A DNA stretch of 64,000 nt. Origin: an uncultured Brachyspira sp. Its GTDB lineage: Bacteria; Spirochaetota; Brachyspiria; Brachyspirales; Brachyspiraceae. The notes under the pieces were generated by a model. It was not told the DNA's origin, did no database searches, and saw nothing but the letters and a program-made list of their open reading frames with translations. The stretch is from positions 62,001 through 126,000 of the forward strand of contig NZ_CALXYQ010000004.1 in assembly GCF_944393015.1 (NCBI RefSeq). The letters are read 5' to 3'. A program made the translations under genes and the position numbers. This document shows, in pieces, positions 8,982 to 16,832 of the stretch (within the stretch, counting starts at the first letter, position 1; each line of letters starts with the position of its first letter).

Positions 8982-9937
8982 ATTATGTATTAGGATATAT
9001 TCTTTTAATTGCCTATTTATTTGCTTTTATAATAGGTTTTTCTACAATACTTTTTTCTATTATCTATTATATAATAGAAAGAGTTGCATGGCTTAAATAT
9101 TATATAATATTTTTATTTACTTTTGCTTTTCTTCTTTTAATAAGGGCTGTAAAACTTCTAAGTTTTTTAACGGTCCCGTATTTCATGTCTAACAATATAT
9201 TTAATACTTTATATTTCTTTAGTTTCTCTATAGCTATGTCATTAATGCTTTATTTCATACCGGCATTTTTATATAGATTTCTCAATATAAAATGGAGTTT
9301 CAAACAAAATATAGCCTATATTACAATATCTATAATTCATTTTATTTTAGGCATATTGGGAATATTGATAAAATTTGATATGTATATAATAAGCAGTATT
9401 ATCTTCTATATTTCTATAATAGTAATATTTATAATAGGAGCTGTAAACTATAAAAATATAGAAGATAAAACGATGAAATTAATAGTTAAGATACTAGGAC
9501 TTATAACTATAGTAATATATCCGGTTCTTATATATCAGCTCATAATTTATAGAGTAGAAGCAGCTGATATAGGCTCTATGGACATAACATTGGTATTGTT
9601 TTATATATGGTGGAATCTAGTAATGCTTGGCTATTTGTCTTGGTATTTCATTAATATAGTTAATAATAAAATGTCTAATCCTAATAATTTAAATAATGAT
9701 AACAATATAAAAGATGATATCAAAACAGAAAATGAATCTTCAAAAGAAATAGATGTAAATTTAACTAGAAGAGAAAAAGAAATATTATCATATCTTCTTG
9801 ACGGCAAAACTAATAAGGAAGTATCATTAATACTTAGTATATCCCTAAATACAGTAAATAATCATGTTGCTAATATATATGAAAAATCAGGCGTGAAAAA
9901 TAGGGTAGAATTGGTTAATAAGTTTTCTAAGAATTGA
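8978..9937 (+). CDS. Polytopic membrane protein with C-terminal LuxR-type DNA-binding domain
   Basis: 319 residues. About seven hydrophobic segments cover residues 1-225, then comes an Asn/Asp/Lys-rich linker. A LuxR/GerE helix-turn-helix occupies about 260-317: LTRREKEILSYLLDGKTNKEVSLIL followed by SLNTVNNHVANIYEKSGVKNR. This is a one-component membrane-bound transcription regulator. It starts inside the stop of the kinase-like gene, so the two probably act together, with sensing in the membrane or by the soluble partner and output at DNA. Its target is not visible. A hairpin terminator follows at 9977. Confidence 0.85.
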   Translation: MNYVLGYILLIAYLFAFIIGFSTILFSIIYYIIERVAWLKYYIIFLFTFAFLLLIRAVKLLSFLTVPYFMSNNIFNTLYFFSFSIAMSLMLYFIPAFLYRFLNIKWSFKQNIAYITISIIHFILGILGILIKFDMYIISSIIFYISIIVIFIIGAVNYKNIEDKTMKLIVKILGLITIVIYPVLIYQLIIYRVEAADIGSMDITLVLFYIWWNLVMLGYLSWYFINIVNNKMSNPNNLNNDNNIKDDIKTENESSKEIDVNLTRREKEILSYLLDGKTNKEVSLILSISLNTVNNHVANIYEKSGVKNRVELVNKFSKN

Positions 9938-9976
9938 TTATGTATATAATTACTTGCTTATGATAACTAGTTTTTT

Positions 9977-10011
9977 AAAAAATAGTAAGTTTTTTTATTC
10001 TTACTATTTTT
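9977..10011 (+). terminator. Intrinsic terminator after the membrane-LuxR gene
   Basis: Stem AAAATAGTAAG / CTTACTATTTT with a T-rich loop and tail. It lies between the plus-strand regulator operon and the convergent flgM gene and may work in both directions. Confidence 0.65.
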
Positions 10012-10053
10012 AAGATTAGAATATTGAAATAATTAAATTATAAAAGAGTCTTA

Positions 10054-10347
10054 TTATTCTATAGGCATAGAATCTATTATAGAATTAGCCAAAGAGTTTA
10101 GAACCTCTTCTCTTAGGGCACCATCTTGCATATATAATTCTAATCTTTTTTTAGCTTCGGCTATCTTTTCTTCTCTCACATCAGGAGCTTCTTTGATAAT
10201 GTTTACTAACTTTTCATTTTGCAAAGCTAATCTTGATTCATTAGAAATTTCTATTCTATCTGAACCCATTTTAGAAACTTTTTCATTATACTTAATGTTA
10301 GATTTCTGTTGTATATTTGATGTGCCGCCTATTTTATCAATTGTCAT
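10054..10347 (-). CDS. flgM: FlgM-like anti-sigma-28 factor
   Basis: 97 residues from the ATG at 10347, preceded by AAGGAG at 7 bases. The longer frame to 10413 lacks a site and runs through rsmI. The N-terminus MTIDKIGG and the C-terminal half (DRIEISNESRLALQNEK, then PDVREEKIAEAKKRLE) match the FlgM pattern. FlgM binds and holds the flagellar sigma factor FliA until the hook-basal body is complete. Its start overlaps the last 11 bases of rsmI, so it is translated from the same message. The adjacency of a flagellar checkpoint gene to an rRNA methyltransferase has no obvious functional link. Confidence 0.75.
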   Translation of the reverse strand: MTIDKIGGTSNIQQKSNIKYNEKVSKMGSDRIEISNESRLALQNEKLVNIIKEAPDVREEKIAEAKKRLELYMQDGALREEVLNSLANSIIDSMPIE

Positions 10348-11182
10348 AGTCTGACTCCTTACATGAATTATTTTCGGCATTAGCCCCGCATACTTTAGAT
10401 TTTCTATTATCAATTATAATACAAAATTCACCTTTAGTTAGTATACTACCATCTGTAAAAAAATCAAGGATATTTTTAGCCTCTGATCTTATTATTTGCT
10501 CGAACTGTTTAGTTATTTCTCTTCCGATAACAATATCCGTTTTTTCTCCAAATATGTTAACAATATCTTCTATGCATTCTTTTACTCTGTATACAGATTC
10601 ATATATTACTATTATTGTTTTTTGATTATTATACAAGTCTTTTAATTGATTTCTTCTTTTACCTGATTTATTAGAAAGAAATCCAACGAACAAGGTATTT
10701 CCTGAAATTCCAGAAACAGAGAGTAGGGAAGTGAATGCAGATATTCCGCCTACAGGTACTATTTTTATATTTTTTTCTATAGCCAATTTTATGATGCTAA
10801 CTCCAGGATCGCTTATGCAAGGTGTGCCTGCATCGCTTACTATAGCAGCGGAGTTTCCATTTAATATTTCATTTATATATTCATTTATTCTATATTCAGA
10901 TGAATGGCTATGATAAGAAAATAATTTATTTTTAATATTATAAAAGTTTAGAAGTTTCAAAGCCACTCTAGTATCTTCAGCCAATATAAAATCAACATTT
11001 CTAAGAATTTTCAAAGCTCTTATAGTTATATCTTCCATATTTCCTATAGGAGTAGCAACTACATATATAACGCCATTTTCAACAGCATTTTTATTATTAT
11101 CATTATTTGTTATTTCTTCTATAAACTCTTCATCACTTTTAAAATCATTATTATTGATGATTTCTTTATTATTCTTTTTAAT
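10337..11182 (-). CDS. rsmI: 16S rRNA (cytidine1402-2'-O)-methyltransferase
   Basis: 281 residues if started at an ATT codon (11182-11180). RsmI methylates C1402 of 16S rRNA using S-adenosylmethionine. The conserved start VVATPIGNMEDIT, LAEDTR, SDAGTPCISDPG and YESVYRV are all present. The first in-frame ATG (11038) lies after VATPIGN and would delete it. Upstream, the frame runs back to a TAA with no ATG, GTG, TTG or CTG. GGAG lies 7 bases before the ATT, so a rare AUU start (as known for infC) with an Asn/Glu-rich extension of about 36 residues is the best reading. A sequencing or frameshift error is the alternative. Confidence 0.88.
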   Translation of the reverse strand: MKKNNKEIINNNDFKSDEEFIEEITNNDNNKNAVENGVIYVVATPIGNMEDITIRALKILRNVDFILAEDTRVALKLLNFYNIKNKLFSYHSHSSEYRINEYINEILNGNSAAIVSDAGTPCISDPGVSIIKLAIEKNIKIVPVGGISAFTSLLSVSGISGNTLFVGFLSNKSGKRRNQLKDLYNNQKTIIVIYESVYRVKECIEDIVNIFGEKTDIVIGREITKQFEQIIRSEAKNILDFFTDGSILTKGEFCIIIDNRKSKVCGANAENNSCKESDYDN

Positions 11183-11257
11183 AGTAATTCTCCAGTATTA
11201 TATTTATTTTTATTATATATTAAACTTTTCATTAACACAATAATACTGAATCAAAAA

Positions 11258-11273
11258 TGTTTCACATGAAACA
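11258..11273. promoter_or_regulatory. parS-like ParB-binding palindrome 1
   Basis: TGTTTCACATGAAACA, one mismatch (in the centre) from the canonical parS TGTTTCACGTGAAACA. First of four in 870 bp of gene-free DNA. Confidence 0.75.
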
Positions 11274-11325
11274 TTTTTAAACTAGTATATAGTTAAAAAA
11301 CTATATTTTTATAAATGTATTATCA

Positions 11326-11580
11326 ACTTTTTGCTGCACTCATTCTAAGTACTTCATCAAAGTTTGTGTGTACATCACAGGCTTATTTCAGCGAGTCAAA
11401 CGTTATTCTCTGAGTAGGTGCTTTACCTACAGCAAAAGAAATTGGGTGTTGCAAATTACGCAGAGAAGCATGACTGTGTGCTTCGCAGGGTTAGTCCATA
11501 CAAATAACTTAAATTCAAAATTGTGTTTTTGACAAACTATAAAATTTTTAGTATATTCAATACTATTAAATGTATACAAT
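11326..11580 (-). repeat. Diverged family B-like segment with hairpins
   Basis: This is less AT-rich than its surroundings. It contains GCAAAAGAAATTGGGTG, comparable with the Y unit at 52 kb, a hairpin GTAGGTGCTTTACCTAC (~11414), a second hairpin GAAGCA...TGCTTC (~11465) and, at the right end, TTGACAAACTATAAAATTTT near the X/Y junction sequence. It is most likely a decayed family B copy; a structured RNA is possible but unsupported. Confidence 0.4.
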
Positions 11581-11666
11581 GTATATTTGCAAAGTTATGA
11601 GTTTTTATAAATACTAAAATTATTTAATATTTTCTACTATCTTAAATAAATTATTAAAATACTAAA

Positions 11667-11682
11667 GTTTTCACGTGAAACT
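11667..11682. promoter_or_regulatory. parS-like ParB-binding palindrome 2
   Basis: GTTTTCACGTGAAACT. The central 12 bases TTTCACGTGAAA match parS perfectly; three outer bases differ. Confidence 0.7.
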
Positions 11683-11908
11683 AATAATTAATATAATATT
11701 TTTAAAATATTAGACTTGTTTCAAAACTAATATATTAATAATTAGTGTTGATTAGGATAATTATAATTTTTTGTTCTTTTTACCGCCGAAAAATGTACTA
11801 TTATAATAATCAACTATAATTAGCCAATTTTTTAATAATACATTTTATTTATGGGATATTTCCTCATTATATTAATTTTTTAAATGGTTATATTATTATA
11901 GAATAAAA

Positions 11909-11924
11909 AGTTTCATGTGAAACA
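11909..11924. promoter_or_regulatory. parS-like ParB-binding palindrome 3
   Basis: AGTTTCATGTGAAACA, two mismatches from parS. Immediately followed by a family C arm (CGCACGG at 11931). Confidence 0.7.
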
Positions 11925-11929
11925 TTTTA

Positions 11930-12033
11930 TCGCACGGTTAGCAGGTTAATAATATATTGAATTGTTTTTATATATTCGCCTTAAATTTAAATTAAGTAAA
12001 TCGTGCGTTATATTTGGGGTGGGAGGGCGGGCT
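11930..12033. repeat. Family C repeat, copy 3 (short)
   Basis: Left arm TCGCACGGTTAGCAGG at 11930, right arm TCGTGCGTTA at 12001, and a merged GC block GGGGTGGGAGGGCGGGC at 12016. Only the arm hairpin and one box block remain. It lies between parS-like sites 3 and 4. Confidence 0.7.
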
Positions 12034-12114
12034 AAATAAAATTTATTTAATTAATAAAATTATATCTGAAAGCTAATGAATCTATATTAATAATTAATGC
12101 TTTAGTATATAAAA

Positions 12115-12130
12115 TGTTTCATGTGAAACA
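12115..12130. promoter_or_regulatory. parS-like ParB-binding palindrome 4
   Basis: TGTTTCATGTGAAACA, one central mismatch from parS. The other contents of 11183-12265 are the family B-like and C segments; no gene is seen there. Confidence 0.75.
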
Positions 12131-12265
12131 TTTTTTATATTTAAATAAATTCTTATCAATTACGATATTTAGCGTCTAATAATTTTAAAAATAATATTTT
12201 ATTTTAAAGCCTTTAATATGTTTTAAAACTTGTAAAATATATTAATTAAATATAAAATTAATCTT

Positions 12266-13192
12266 ATGAATATAAAAGAAAATATTTCTAATATAAAAAA
12301 GAAATTGATAAAAAGAAAAGATATACTATTTTCTGTTATAGTATCTTTTATACTGCATATATTTTTATTCAGCTTTATAAATACTTCTATAATGCAGGAA
12401 GTATTTGCTTATGAGAAAGCTAAAAAGGAAGCAGAAGAAAGATATAAGAAAGATAACTATATGTTTTTGGTAGAAACTCCTGAAGTAGATGAGGAAGAAA
12501 GTAAAGAAGATACTCCTTTTGCATCCGATAAAACATTGAGATCAAAAGGTCAAACAGATGTTAAGCCTTCAAAAGTATTTTCTGATACTTCTGTTTTTTC
12601 TTTCTTAGGAGATGGAGCCAATAGCCCTATAATAGAAAGAAGACCTACTGAAAATATAAAGCCTAATAATAATCAAATTCAGCCTAAAGAAAAAAAAGAA
12701 TTAGGAAATGAAATATCCAGAGATAAAGTAGAAACTTATAAACCTAAAAATCCGGGAATAAAAGGTGATACTAAAATACCTGCATCATTTGAAGAAGGTG
12801 CTGATAGGGCAGTTGTATTTTCAAGCGAAACAGGAAGTATGCAGCTTGGTACTAAGGCTCAGGAATATTTTTGGTATTTCTATGCATTAGTTGGTTCTAT
12901 AAGAGATTCTTGGTATCTTACTATTCCTAATCAAGCTCATTATTTAGGACTTATAAGAACCGATGAAGTTGAGGTATTGCTTTCTATAGATGAAGAAGGA
13001 AATATAGAGTTTGAAAAATTCTTGAAAACATCTATAAATGGTCAAACTAGTTTGGATAATTCATGCTCAAAAGCTATTGAGTATGCTAAGAAATTAAAAC
13101 CTCCTCCACAGGGTTTATGGAATGACTATGCTGAAAATGGTAAGATTTATATACCTTTTAAATTTATATATCAAAACTTCTCCAGAGAGTAA
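12266..13192 (+). CDS. TonB-like envelope protein
   Basis: 308 residues. A short cytoplasmic N-terminus leads to one membrane helix (about 20-42). A long charged, Pro/Lys/Glu-rich linker (about 50-190) includes KPNNNQIQPKEKK and ETYKPKNPG. The C-terminal domain of about 110 residues reads EYFWYFYALVGSIRDSWYL, then VEVLLSIDEEGNIEFEKFL and KLKPPPQGLW, the usual TonB/TolA C-terminal pattern. TonB-type proteins pass the proton motive force from ExbBD to outer-membrane transporters. No exbBD or receptor lies next to it. TolA or a gliding-type TonB relative remains possible. Confidence 0.7.
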   Translation: MNIKENISNIKKKLIKRKDILFSVIVSFILHIFLFSFINTSIMQEVFAYEKAKKEAEERYKKDNYMFLVETPEVDEEESKEDTPFASDKTLRSKGQTDVKPSKVFSDTSVFSFLGDGANSPIIERRPTENIKPNNNQIQPKEKKELGNEISRDKVETYKPKNPGIKGDTKIPASFEEGADRAVVFSSETGSMQLGTKAQEYFWYFYALVGSIRDSWYLTIPNQAHYLGLIRTDEVEVLLSIDEEGNIEFEKFLKTSINGQTSLDNSCSKAIEYAKKLKPPPQGLWNDYAENGKIYIPFKFIYQNFSRE

Positions 13193-13584
13193 TTTTGTAA
13201 TACAGCAAATCATATAATTAATTGTAATAATGTATATATGAAAGAATTTAATATAGCTATATGTCATTATAATAGTTTTATTTAGTGAATATAGAAAATA
13301 CTATAAACTCAAAGTTTTCGAAATTAAAGTATAAAATATATTAAAATACTAATTAATCAAAATGATTCTAAGATAATTAAGAATAATAAATTAATTGATA
13401 ATTTGTCTTTAGCATTCCATTAAAAAATTATGATAGATAATTTCAATATAAAGTATAAAAGATATATAAAATAAAAATTTCAATAATATTATATGTTAAA
13501 ATTTTTTATTGTTGAATAAATTTAATGACTCTAAAAATATATAGTATATGAACTAATACGCAAAATTAAAATATAATAAATAAA
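13193..13584. other. AT-rich gene-free stretch
   Basis: Nothing recognisable: very AT-rich, no frame with a ribosome-binding site, and no terminator hairpin after the TonB-like gene. Confidence 0.5.
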
Positions 13585-13725
13585 GTGGAGATATAAATAA
13601 AGTTTAAAACCCAATTACATTTGCAACCATTTATATTTTTCACTTAATTTTAAATATATGTTTTTTACTTTCTTATTGCTTAATTAGAAATTACAGCATT
13701 GGTCCAAGTGTTTTTCCTATTTTAA
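13585..13725. repeat. Family C repeat, copy 4 (decayed)
   Basis: The layout of the central and right parts is kept, but most GC boxes are mutated. GTGGAGATATAAATAAAG leads into AAAACCCAATTACATTTG, then CAACC where other copies have CCCGCCC. Further right, TTAGAAATTACAGCATTGG and CCAAG stand in for the right box. Confidence 0.55.
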
Positions 13726-13893
13726 CCTATAAATATTTTTTATATATTAAAATTTAACACTTTATATTATATTATTTTAATAAAAATTGTAACCAATTAC
13801 ATAAAATTTATTCATATTTACATAGTTTTATAAAAATATTTTACTTTATTATACTTTTTTATCATAAAATTTAAACAATTTATTATAATATAA

Positions 13894-13921
13894 TTGACAA
13901 AAATTCTATAAATGTTATAAT
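13894..13921 (+). promoter_or_regulatory. Sigma-70-type promoter of the Fe-ADH gene
   Basis: TTGACA at 13894-13899 and TATAAT at 13916-13921, spacer 16. Both hexamers are perfect, which suggests strong expression of the gene at 13958. Confidence 0.8.
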
Positions 13922-13957
13922 AAAGAACAATAAAGAGATATTGCAGGAGATTAAAGA

Positions 13958-15127
13958 ATGTCAAGATTTACAATTCCAAGAGATTTATACTACGGCGATA
14001 ATGCTATGGAGGAATTAAAGAATTTAAAAGGTTACAAAAAAGCTATAATCGTTACAGGCGGTTCTTCTATGAAAAGAGGAGGATTCCTTGATAAATGCGA
14101 AAAAATATTAAAAGATACTGGTTTAGAAGTTAAGATATTTGACGGAGTGGAACCAGACCCTTCTATAGAAACAGTTTATAGAGGTGCTGAAGCTATGAGA
14201 GAATTTAATCCTGATGTAATAGTTGCATTGGGAGGAGGTTCTGCACTTGATGCTGCTAAAGCTATGTGGGTCTTTTATGAATATCCTGAGAAGAAATTCG
14301 ATGATATTAAAACTCCTTTTACTATGCCTAAACTTAGAAAGAAAGCAATATTTGCAGCAATTCCTTCTACAAGCGGTACAGCTTCAGAGGTTACTGCTTT
14401 CTCAGTTATAACTGATTATTCAACAAACATTAAATATCCATTAGCAGATTTTGAGATTACTCCAGACATTGCTATACTTGATTATTCAATACCTATGACA
14501 ATGCCTGAGACAGTTTCTGCTGATACTGGTATGGATGCACTTACTCACTCTATAGAGGCTTATGTTGCAGGACTTAGAACTGATATAACAGATGCTTTGG
14601 CTATGAAAGCAATTGATATGATTGTTCATAATATAGAAAAAGCAGTGAAAGGCGATAAAGAGGGCAGAGCAAAACTTCATGTTGCTCAATGTTTAGCTGG
14701 TATGGCTTTCTCTAATGCTTTACTTGGTATAGTTCACAGCTTAGCTCATAAAACAGGTGCTGAATTCCACATTACTCATGGAAGATGCAATGCTATACTT
14801 CTTCCTTATGTTATTCAATATAATTCAAAAGTTTGTGCCGACAGATTTGCTGATATAGCTAGAATGCTTAAACTTTCTGGAAATACTAATGAAGAGCTTA
14901 CAGCTTCTTTAGTAAATAAAGTTAAAGAATTGAATAGTAAATTAGGAATAAAACAAACTTATAAAGACAACGGCGTAACTGAAGATCACTTCAAACAAAA
15001 ATGTGATGATATAGCTAAGAATGCCGTTGCTGATCCTTGTACAGGCTCTAACCCAAGAGAGACTGACGTTTCTAATATGAAAAAAGTATTAGAAGCAGCT
15101 TACTATGGAAATGATGTCAACTTTTAA
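13958..15127 (+). CDS. Iron-containing alcohol dehydrogenase (group III)
   Basis: 389 residues. This NAD(P)-linked alcohol/aldehyde oxidoreductase of fermentative metabolism is cytoplasmic. Visible motifs are the dinucleotide-binding GGGSALDAAKAMW, the metal-site helix GMDALTHSIEAY, and GIVHSLAHKTGAEFHITHG, which carries the metal-ligand histidines. Its size matches single-domain group III butanol dehydrogenases, with no aldehyde dehydrogenase fusion. A perfect promoter, the Shine-Dalgarno AGGAG at 8 bases and a strong terminator make it a stand-alone, probably highly expressed gene. Substrate cannot be settled by reading. Confidence 0.93.
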   Translation: MSRFTIPRDLYYGDNAMEELKNLKGYKKAIIVTGGSSMKRGGFLDKCEKILKDTGLEVKIFDGVEPDPSIETVYRGAEAMREFNPDVIVALGGGSALDAAKAMWVFYEYPEKKFDDIKTPFTMPKLRKKAIFAAIPSTSGTASEVTAFSVITDYSTNIKYPLADFEITPDIAILDYSIPMTMPETVSADTGMDALTHSIEAYVAGLRTDITDALAMKAIDMIVHNIEKAVKGDKEGRAKLHVAQCLAGMAFSNALLGIVHSLAHKTGAEFHITHGRCNAILLPYVIQYNSKVCADRFADIARMLKLSGNTNEELTASLVNKVKELNSKLGIKQTYKDNGVTEDHFKQKCDDIAKNAVADPCTGSNPRETDVSNMKKVLEAAYYGNDVNF

Positions 15128-15152
15128 TTAATATATTCTAATCATAGTTTTT

Positions 15153-15187
15153 CCCCAAGCGTTATTATATAATGCTTGGGGTTTTTG
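15153..15187 (+). terminator. Intrinsic terminator after Fe-ADH
   Basis: CCCCAAGC ... GCTTGGGG stem followed by TTTTTG; the strongest hairpin in this part. Confidence 0.9.
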
Positions 15188-15238
15188 TTATTTATGCCTA
15201 AATAAATAGTTTTTTACATAAAAGTATACTTTAATTCC

Positions 15239-15266
15239 TTGACAATTTTATCAATATAGTTATACT
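15239..15266 (+). promoter_or_regulatory. Sigma-70-type promoter of the HEPN-like/SecB-like operon
   Basis: TTGACA at 15239-15244, TATACT at 15261-15266, spacer 16. Confidence 0.7.
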
Positions 15267-15343
15267 ATAACTTATATATACTTATATTTATTATATTGTA
15301 TATATATTTTTTGCCGATTATCACTATTATAGGATATCTTTTT

Positions 15344-15838
15344 ATGAAAAGAAGAGGCGAAGTAAATATAGGTATGGCTAACTATCTATATAAAAATTCA
15401 AATAATATAGTAAAAAATATAAATAGTAATTTAAATTTTGAAGATATAAACCATATTATTATTGGTAGATTATATTATGGTGTATATTTAATAGCTAAAG
15501 ATTATTTAATAAATAATTTTAATTATGTTAGTAAATGCATTAAAAGAAATACTTGTGATTTTTATAAAAATAATATATGTGATTTAGAGTGTTTAAAGCA
15601 TAAAACTTATATAAATGTTAAAAAAAATAAGCATAAACCTTCTTTATGGGAAGAATTAGCAAATAACATAAATCAATTTCCTATAAATGAAAATAAAAAT
15701 ACTATTCAAACATGTGGAGAGAATTTTGCTGAATTGAGAGAGAGTTATGAGTATCATCCTACATATTGCAATAGAAGCAGAGTTGTTAAAGCTAATAATT
15801 TTTATAGTAGAATTTTGGGGGTACTAAATGTTAAATAG
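15344..15838 (+). CDS. HEPN-like protein (possible toxin), first gene of a three-gene operon
   Basis: 164 residues from the ATG at 15344, with AGGA 9 bases upstream; the frame also opens at a TTG at 15296 that has no site. The N-terminal helix NFEDINHIIIGRLYYGVYLIAKDYL resembles the first helices of HEPN domains (the usual RxYYaxfhaa). The C-terminal LRESYEYHPTYCNRSRV followed by AxxFYSRIL resembles the HEPN LRxxRxxxDY region. Several Cys (CIKRNTC, CDLEC) may bind metal. HEPN proteins are often RNases in toxin-antitoxin modules. The strict Rx4-6H is only approximated (RESYEYH). It overlaps the next gene by 11 bases. The HEPN call is tentative. Confidence 0.5.
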   Translation: MKRRGEVNIGMANYLYKNSNNIVKNINSNLNFEDINHIIIGRLYYGVYLIAKDYLINNFNYVSKCIKRNTCDFYKNNICDLECLKHKTYINVKKNKHKPSLWEELANNINQFPINENKNTIQTCGENFAELRESYEYHPTYCNRSRVVKANNFYSRILGVLNVK

Positions 15839-16334
15839 AACATTACTTATTTTGAATAAATATGTAAAAGAATTTTTAAAATTAAACAGTAATATTAAAA
15901 TAATTGAAAACAGAAATTTTTATATTATATATTTTTTGGATAAGGATTTTTATTTTGGAAATCTTAATAAAATAGATGATATATTTAATTTTTTAAAACA
16001 AAAATATTTAACAAAATTAAATAAAAATGTATTATATGGATATATATATGATTATTATATAGATTATCAAGATTTTGAAGATGATATAAAAAATGGTTTA
16101 TGCAAAGATTTAACATATATATTTTTTAAACATCGTGAAAAATTATATTATGAGGTAAACGATATATCTAGTATATTTTATCTTGAAAATGATTCTTTTT
16201 CTATGAATAAAGATATTAATAATTCTGAATATTATATAGAAACAAAATCTAATAATGTTCATATAGAGTTTGATAAAAAAGACTATATATTAAGTAATAT
16301 AAGGGATTTAAATGGAAGAGTTACAGCAGCCTAA
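15828..16334 (+). CDS. Unknown protein, middle gene of HEPN-like/SecB-like operon
   Basis: 168 residues, very rich in Ile, Tyr, Asn and Asp, with no signal peptide or membrane segment and no motif I recognise. It overlaps its neighbours on both sides (11 and 23 bases), showing tight translational coupling. By position it would be the antitoxin or a partner held by the SecB-like chaperone, if the operon is a toxin-antitoxin-chaperone unit (inference only). The Shine-Dalgarno GGGGG precedes the ATG by about 6 bases. Confidence 0.65.
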   Translation: MLNRTLLILNKYVKEFLKLNSNIKIIENRNFYIIYFLDKDFYFGNLNKIDDIFNFLKQKYLTKLNKNVLYGYIYDYYIDYQDFEDDIKNGLCKDLTYIFFKHREKLYYEVNDISSIFYLENDSFSMNKDINNSEYYIETKSNNVHIEFDKKDYILSNIRDLNGRVTAA

Positions 16335-16752
16335 AAAATCTTCTGTTTCTGTAAGATCAATAAAACTTGCTCAGTTAAATTTTATACAAAAGAATAATCT
16401 TATAGACAAAGAAAGTATGGGGTTAGATCTAGGCTTTAATGCATCATATCAAAAAATAAAATCAGAAAATACTTCAATACAGTTTAATTTTGGTATACAG
16501 CTGAAACTTTTGCAAGAAGATGATGATAATAATAAAATAAATATTGGTGCTATTCAGGCACATGTAATCGGTTTATTTGATTATGAAAATGAATTGGATG
16601 AAAAGTTATTTCCAAATTTAGCTTCTATACTTTATTCATATTTAAGACCAATAGTTGCACAAATTTCTGTTATGGCTAAGCTTCCTCCTATAGATTTGCC
16701 TATTTTAAACTTGAGTAAAATAAAAGTAGATGAAATAAAAGATAAAGAATGA
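16312..16752 (+). CDS. SecB-like chaperone
   Basis: 146 residues (SecB is usually 140-170). The beta-rich centre (SIQFNFGIQLKLL, IGAIQAHVIGLFDY) and the C-terminal block FPNLASILYSYLRPIVAQIS followed by LPPIDLPILNL match the SecB pattern of PxxLFPYARExIxxL then FPPLxLPPxNF. SecB keeps client proteins unfolded; SecB-like solitary copies also protect antitoxins in TAC modules. The genetic setting, last in an operon after a HEPN-like gene, favours the TAC role over general export. The Shine-Dalgarno AAGGGA precedes the ATG. Confidence 0.7.
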   Translation: MEELQQPKKSSVSVRSIKLAQLNFIQKNNLIDKESMGLDLGFNASYQKIKSENTSIQFNFGIQLKLLQEDDDNNKINIGAIQAHVIGLFDYENELDEKLFPNLASILYSYLRPIVAQISVMAKLPPIDLPILNLSKIKVDEIKDKE

Positions 16753-16773
16753 TTTTTATCATTATTAAAAATA

Positions 16774-16816
16774 AAGGGCTTCACTTTGAATCAAGTGTAA
16801 GCCCTTATTATTTTTT
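16774..16816 (+). terminator. Intrinsic terminator of the HEPN-like/SecB-like operon
   Basis: AAGGGCTT ... AAGCCCTT stem with an inner ACTT/AAGT stem, then a T-run; also usable by the convergent symporter gene. Confidence 0.85.
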
Positions 16817-16832
16817 ATTAGATTAATTTTTT

